From contig JBHGXW010000067.1 of the NCBI GenBank assembly GCA_041920465.1, positions 1 through 64,000 of the forward strand: DNA of 64,000 bases, in the 5' to 3' direction. Position numbers and translations under genes: made by a program. This DNA comes from Brevibacillus_H sp041920465. GTDB taxonomy: Bacteria; Bacillota; Bacilli; Brevibacillales; Brevibacillaceae. Below are positions 59,588 to 64,000 of this stretch, piece after piece (the first letter of the stretch is position 1; every line of letters starts with the position of its first letter). The notes beneath the pieces are model-generated. The model did not search any database. It was not told the DNA's origin and saw nothing but the letters and a program-made list of their open reading frames with translations.

Positions 59588-60829
59588 TTGGAGGAAATTA
59601 CCCAACTAGTCCATCACGCTTTATTTCTGCTAGTTCTCATCTTTACCTTTGGAATATTGGCAGGAAAATTATCAAGCAAACTAAAACTGCCGGATGTTGT
59701 TCTGTTTCTTGTGGCGGGAATGATACTCGGACAAGGATTTCATTTGATCTCGGAAACAAGCAGGTCGTTTACCAACCAATTTATCTTAACTCTTGGTGCA
59801 ACGCTTATTCTGTTTGACGGGGGACGATTGATTCGATTTGAAACACTAAAAAAGGTGTGGTTGTCAGTCGTTCTGTTAAGTGTACCAGGAGTTTTTATTA
59901 CCGCCGGTGTGGTTGCTGCCGCTGCTGTCTGGCTGTTCCACATTCCCTGGGTAATTGCACTCCTGTTGGCCAGTATCATCGCTTCAACAGACCCTGCTAC
60001 CCTTATTCCCGTATTCAAGCAGGTTCATATTCGGCACAAGGTAAAGGAAACGGTAGAAAGCGAGTCTGCATTCAACGATGCGACGGGCTCCATTTTGACA
60101 TTCTCCGTTTTAGCCATTGCGATGGGGACGGAAAGTTTTTCGCTTGGCCAAGCTGTTGTCGATTTTCTGAAGGTATCACTGGGGGGAATTATGATCGGCC
60201 TACTGATTGGGGGAGGAATCTCTTATTTGGTGGCTCACTCCAAAATTGGCTTTTTTAAAGAATACACCACTATTTTTATGATTGTTGCTGCTTTAGCTCC
60301 TTATTTGATCGGCGATATCCTGCATGTGAGCGGCTTCATGGCCACCTTCGTTGCCGGGCTTGTTTGGGGGAATACATACTTGTTCGGCTTCCATATGGAG
60401 GAAAAACAAGACGAAATGAATCACTTCATCGACAATTTAACGCTGAAAATGCGGATGTTGATTTTTATTTTATTAGGCAGCCAGGTAGATCTGGGTGCCA
60501 TCGCCAAGTACTTGTGGAGCGGGCTGTTGGTAATCGTAATCTTCATGTTTATTGCCCGGCCGCTTACCGTGTTTTTGTGCACTCTTCCTGACCGGTTTGC
60601 CCATTGGACGAGAGAAGAGCGGCTTTTCATGTGCTGGGTTAGAGAAACAGGCGTGATTCCGGCAGCATTATCCGGCATGGTGACCGGGATGGGTGTGCCT
60701 TACTCTGATGTGATTGCTTCCGTTACATTCCTGGCGATCCTGGTTACCATCTTGCTGCAAGCAAGTACGACAGCTTATGTGGCCAGAAAACTGGGAATCG
60801 AAGAAGCGGCGAGACAAACAATCAAATAG
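59588..60829 (+). CDS. CPA1-type cation/proton antiporter (NhaP-like)
   Basis: A 413-aa membrane protein with about twelve helices. Family signatures: ALLLASIIASTDPATLIPVF and ESESAFNDATGSILTF, whose ND pair is the ion-binding site of CPA1/NhaP antiporters, and FVAGLVWGN. No C-terminal TrkA-C domain is present. It starts with TTG after a GGAGGG site. It could move Na+, K+ or both against protons. Confidence 0.88.
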   Translation: MEEITQLVHHALFLLVLIFTFGILAGKLSSKLKLPDVVLFLVAGMILGQGFHLISETSRSFTNQFILTLGATLILFDGGRLIRFETLKKVWLSVVLLSVPGVFITAGVVAAAAVWLFHIPWVIALLLASIIASTDPATLIPVFKQVHIRHKVKETVESESAFNDATGSILTFSVLAIAMGTESFSLGQAVVDFLKVSLGGIMIGLLIGGGISYLVAHSKIGFFKEYTTIFMIVAALAPYLIGDILHVSGFMATFVAGLVWGNTYLFGFHMEEKQDEMNHFIDNLTLKMRMLIFILLGSQVDLGAIAKYLWSGLLVIVIFMFIARPLTVFLCTLPDRFAHWTREERLFMCWVRETGVIPAALSGMVTGMGVPYSDVIASVTFLAILVTILLQASTTAYVARKLGIEEAARQTIK

Positions 60830-60862
60830 TTTATAACCCTCCTATTGCTATAACTCCTCTCT

Positions 60863-60892
60863 TTGGACGAGATACTCGCAATGTGATATAAT
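60863..60892 (+). promoter_or_regulatory. Promoter of gyrA
   Basis: TTGGAC (60863-60868) and an extended -10 TGATATAAT (TATAAT at 60887-60892), 18 bp apart, lie just before gyrA. Confidence 0.7.
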
Positions 60893-60928
60893 AAAGTATT
60901 GCGAAAACCAGTTGGAGGGTTATCCTTT

Positions 60929-63454
60929 ATGGTAGACAGTACACGGTTAACAAAAATTGATATCAGTCAGGAGATGCGCGACTCTTTTATTGACTATGCA
61001 ATGAGTGTCATAGTCAGTCGTGCTTTGCCTGATGTTCGTGATGGTTTGAAACCCGTACATCGCCGTATTCTTTATGCGATGCACGATATGGGTCTTACTC
61101 CTGACAAGGCTTTCCGTAAATCGGCCAACGTGGTCGGGGAAGTTATGGCGAATTATCACCCGCATGGTGACTCTGCTATTTATGAATCGATGGTACGGAT
61201 GGCGCAAGATTTCAATATGCGCTACATGTTAATTGAAGGACAAGGAAACTTTGGTTCCGTTGACGGTGACCCGGCAGCGGCCATGCGTTATACAGAGTCC
61301 AGATTGTCCAAGATTGCTCTGGATTTACTGCGCGACATTGACAAGGAAACAGTCGATTTTACTCCAAACTACGATGGTCGCAAAGAGGAACCGGTTGTTT
61401 TGCCTTCCCGCTTTCCTAACCTGCTCGTAAACGGAGCGGCCGGTATCGCTGTAGGGATGGCTACCAATATTCCGCCGCATAATTTGGGAGAAGTAATAGA
61501 TGGGGTAGTTGCGATGATTGATAACCCCAACATTACCGTTCAGGAATTGATGAAGATCATCAAAGGTCCTGATTTCCCCACGGCCGGTGAGATTATTGGC
61601 TACAGCGGAATTCGTCGTGCTTACGAAACGGGACGCGGTTCTATTGTAATGCGAGCCAAAACACTGATTGAAGAACATAAAGGCAAGCCGCGCATTATTG
61701 TGACGGAAATCCCTTTCCAGGTGAACAAAGCAAGATTAGTTGAAAAAATCGCTGAGCTGGTTCGCGAGAAAAAAATTGACGGCATTACCGATTTACGCGA
61801 CGAATCCGACCGCAAAGGCATGCGCATTGTGATTGAGCTGCGCCGGGATGTAGTGCCAAAAGTGGTGCTTAACAACCTTTTCAAGCAGACACAGATGCAA
61901 AGCACTTTCGGGGTGAATATGCTGGCACTTGTAGACAGCCGTCCTCGTGTACTCAATCTGCGCGACCTCCTGTATTACTACCTGGAGCATCAACGTGTTA
62001 TTATCCGCAGACGGACAGAGTACGATTTAAGACAGGCTGAAGCCCGCGCCCATATTCTGGAGGGTTTGCGCATTGCTCTTGATCATATTGACGAGATTAT
62101 TAGCCTGATTCGCTCATCGCAAACAACGGATGAAGCACGCGAAGGGTTAATGACCCGATATGAGTTAAGCTATGAACAGGCTCAAGCTATTCTTGACATG
62201 CGACTCCAACGTCTGACCGGTCTGGAGCGAGAAAAGATCGAAAGCGAGTATCAAGAATTGCTTGCCAAAATTGCCGAATACCGGGGCATTCTTGCGGATG
62301 AGAGCAGAATTTATGCCATTATTCGGGAAGAATTGTTGGAAATTAAGGAGAAATTCTCCGATGGCCGCAGAACCGTCATCACGATTGATGAGGATAGCAT
62401 CGAAGACGCTGACTTGATTCCACAAGAAGACGTGGTAATTACCCTGACTCACGGTGGATACATCAAGCGTTTGCCTGCTACTACCTACCGCAGTCAGAAA
62501 CGTGGTGGCCGTGGTGTACAAGGTGCAGGCACCAAGGATGATGACTTTGTCGAACACCTGCATATTACCAATTCGCACGACACCATCTTGTTCTTTACAA
62601 GCAAGGGCAAAGTTTATCGGTTAAAAGGGTACGAGATCCCGGATTTGAGCCGAACTGCCAAGGGAACACCAATCATTAACCTGATTCAAATTGAAAAAGG
62701 GGAAAGAGTAAGTGCGGTCATTCCGGTAAAAGAATTCGAAGGAGAACGTTACCTGTTCTTTGCCACGAAGAAAGGGATTGTGAAGAAAACCGAATTGTCG
62801 GCGTTTGATAATATTCGAAAAGGCGGATTATTCGCGGTTAATCTGCGGGAAGACGACGAATTGATTGCTGTTCGCTTAACGGATGGCAATCAGGAAATCA
62901 TGATGGGTACCAAGCAGGGTATGTCGGTACGATTCCCGGAGAGTGATGTTCGTACAATGGGCCGTAATGCGACCGGGGTAAAAGGGATCACTCTTGATGA
63001 GGGAGACGATGTTATTGACATGGATGTCGTCAAAGCCGGAGCGGATGTGCTTATCGTTACCGCCAAAGGATACGGAAAACGTACGCCTATTAATGAATAT
63101 CGTGTCCAATCCCGCGGAGGTAAAGGGATTAAAACCCATAATGTAACAGAGCGAAGCGGTCACGTAGTAGGTCTGAAGATGGTAGAACCTAACGAGGATC
63201 TGATGATCGTTACAGGTACCGGTATTATTATCCGCCTGGAAATCAAAGGGATTTCCTTGATGGGCCGCTATACCCAAGGGGTCAAATTAATCCGGCTTGC
63301 CGAGAATGAAGAGGTTGGCTCCATTGCTATTGTGGAAATGAATGAAGAGAATTCTGAGAATGCCGATACTTCTTCTGAATATCTAAGTCCGGATGAAGAT
63401 GCAGCTGATGATTTGGCTGAAGATTTGACTGATGATAAATCAAATCTTGAATAA
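60929..63454 (+). CDS. gyrA: DNA gyrase subunit A
   Basis: An 841-aa subunit. The quinolone region HPHGDSAIYESMVRMAQD keeps the sensitive Ser and Glu; the catalytic Tyr lies in AAMRYTESRLSKIA (about residue 122). The C-terminal beta-pinwheel has the GyrA box SQKRGGRGVQG. An acidic tail ends the protein. GGAGGG 9 nt before ATG 60929 decides the start. Unlike many Bacillales, three glp genes, ytaF and an antiporter separate it from gyrB. Confidence 0.98.
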   Translation: MVDSTRLTKIDISQEMRDSFIDYAMSVIVSRALPDVRDGLKPVHRRILYAMHDMGLTPDKAFRKSANVVGEVMANYHPHGDSAIYESMVRMAQDFNMRYMLIEGQGNFGSVDGDPAAAMRYTESRLSKIALDLLRDIDKETVDFTPNYDGRKEEPVVLPSRFPNLLVNGAAGIAVGMATNIPPHNLGEVIDGVVAMIDNPNITVQELMKIIKGPDFPTAGEIIGYSGIRRAYETGRGSIVMRAKTLIEEHKGKPRIIVTEIPFQVNKARLVEKIAELVREKKIDGITDLRDESDRKGMRIVIELRRDVVPKVVLNNLFKQTQMQSTFGVNMLALVDSRPRVLNLRDLLYYYLEHQRVIIRRRTEYDLRQAEARAHILEGLRIALDHIDEIISLIRSSQTTDEAREGLMTRYELSYEQAQAILDMRLQRLTGLEREKIESEYQELLAKIAEYRGILADESRIYAIIREELLEIKEKFSDGRRTVITIDEDSIEDADLIPQEDVVITLTHGGYIKRLPATTYRSQKRGGRGVQGAGTKDDDFVEHLHITNSHDTILFFTSKGKVYRLKGYEIPDLSRTAKGTPIINLIQIEKGERVSAVIPVKEFEGERYLFFATKKGIVKKTELSAFDNIRKGGLFAVNLREDDELIAVRLTDGNQEIMMGTKQGMSVRFPESDVRTMGRNATGVKGITLDEGDDVIDMDVVKAGADVLIVTAKGYGKRTPINEYRVQSRGGKGIKTHNVTERSGHVVGLKMVEPNEDLMIVTGTGIIIRLEIKGISLMGRYTQGVKLIRLAENEEVGSIAIVEMNEENSENADTSSEYLSPDEDAADDLAEDLTDDKSNLE

Positions 63455-63462
63455 ACATGTGA

Positions 63463-63497
63463 AGAGATGGCCAACAGATAGCCATCTCTTTATTTTA
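63463..63497 (+). terminator. Terminator after gyrA
   Basis: AGAGATGGC (63463-63471) pairs with GCCATCTCT (63481-63489), followed by TTATTTTAT. Confidence 0.85.
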
Positions 63498-63606
63498 TCT
63501 TAATTGTTTGTTTAACAGGTTGAAATGATATTAGTTAGGGCTTTTCTCTTTTATAGGAAAAGAGTAGTATAAAAAATAAGAACAAGCATGAGTAGGGAGG
63601 AATACA

Positions 63607-64000
63607 ATGCCCATCGTAAATGTTAAACACCTTTCGTTAGGGGCGGTTTTGGCTGAAGACGTGCATACATCGCTAGGTGGGCTACTTTTCCCGAAAGGTT
63701 CGGTTATTCAGGAGAAAGAATTGGAGTATCTTGAAGCCTTTCTAATCACCGATGTGGAGATAGAAGTAACAGAGGGAAGCAAATCAGAGAAAAAAGAGGA
63801 AGTAAAAGAAGAGAAGCCGGATGCGAAAAAACCTGTAAAAAAAATAGTAGAGAAAACGAATTTTGAGCAAAAATATGAAAAAGCTGTCCACTCTTTAAAG
63901 AATCTATTGCATCGGGTTCAGGGTGGTCAAAATATCCCGGTAATGGAAGTGAGGGAAGCGATCTCTCCTTTAATCCAAAATGTACAGGATCAGTCGAACA
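63607..64000 (+). CDS. N-terminal part of a probable HD-domain (HD-GYP-like) signalling protein, partial
   Basis: 131 codons are inside the window, and the gene runs off the right edge. The start MPIVNVKHLSLGAVLAEDVHTSLGGLLFPKGSVI is the leader typical of proteins that carry a C-terminal HD-GYP c-di-GMP phosphodiesterase domain. A lysine/glutamate-rich low-complexity linker (about 58-80) follows. The catalytic domain is outside the window, so the assignment is by N-terminal likeness and position after gyrA. AGGGAGG precedes the ATG. Confidence 0.6.
   Translation, partial: MPIVNVKHLSLGAVLAEDVHTSLGGLLFPKGSVIQEKELEYLEAFLITDVEIEVTEGSKSEKKEEVKEEKPDAKKPVKKIVEKTNFEQKYEKAVHSLKNLLHRVQGGQNIPVMEVREAISPLIQNVQDQSN

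Noticed and set aside
1..64000. CRISPR arrays, prophage, rRNA or tRNA genes
   Set aside because: No regularly spaced repeats, phage structural genes, cloverleaf or rRNA-like stretches were noticed when reading the window; a dedicated tRNA scan was not possible.

Overview
The window is the chromosomal replication-origin region of a spore-forming, low-to-mid GC Firmicute. The gene order rpmH-dnaA-dnaN-S4-recF-remB-gyrB, the walRKHIJ-htrA block, noc/soj/spo0J, yyaC, a YjcZ-type sporulation peptide and a YtaF homologue point to Bacillales. The order DUF951-MscS-DUF3343-yyaC-DUF554-aminotransferase V next to spo0J, and an HD-domain-type protein after gyrA, best fit a Brevibacillus/Aneurinibacillus-like member of Paenibacillaceae. 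That family placement is inference; no rRNA or tRNA gene was seen.

The origin lies around 45.0-47.0 kb, with DnaA boxes upstream of dnaA and a DnaA-box/DnaA-trio unit between dnaA and dnaN. Most genes left of it are on the minus strand and most genes right of it on the plus strand, so they are transcribed away from the origin. Left arm, moving away from oriC: rpmH-rnpA-yidD-yidC-jag, mnmE-mnmG-rsmG, an MgtC-like protein, noc, soj-spo0J (two perfect parS sites), a cysteine-desulfurase-like enzyme, DUF554, yyaC, DUF3343, MscS, DUF951, an Ig-repeat secreted protein, a YjcZ peptide, a secreted M3 peptidase, a chemoreceptor and an ATP-grasp enzyme behind a cyclic-di-GMP riboswitch, the dct C4-dicarboxylate uptake and sensing locus, ychF, rpsF-ssb-rpsR, yybS-gdpP-rplI-dnaB, purA, two small unknown genes, an M23 peptidase, walRKHIJ, htrA, and the first codons of a transposase at the left edge.

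Right arm: dnaN-rlbA-recF-remB-gyrB, then a minus-strand cassette (MarR regulator, ArsP/DUF318 permease, tiny CC-rich peptide) running against replication, then glpP-glpF-glpK-glpD with antitermination leaders, ytaF, a CPA1-type cation/proton antiporter, gyrA and the start of a probable HD-domain-family protein.

Most of the window is conserved housekeeping DNA. The most interesting parts are: (1) the c-di-GMP-I riboswitch with a visible terminator/antiterminator controlling an uncharacterised ATP-grasp protein and a methyl-accepting chemotaxis protein; (2) the MarR/permease/CC-peptide cassette, which carries the same palindrome in both of its promoter regions; (3) a 42-bp dyad element with identical 17-8-17 geometry at two distant intergenic sites; (4) extra clusters of DnaA boxes outside the origin. 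Coordinates and short motifs were read by eye; family names come from recognition of conserved motifs, not from a database search.
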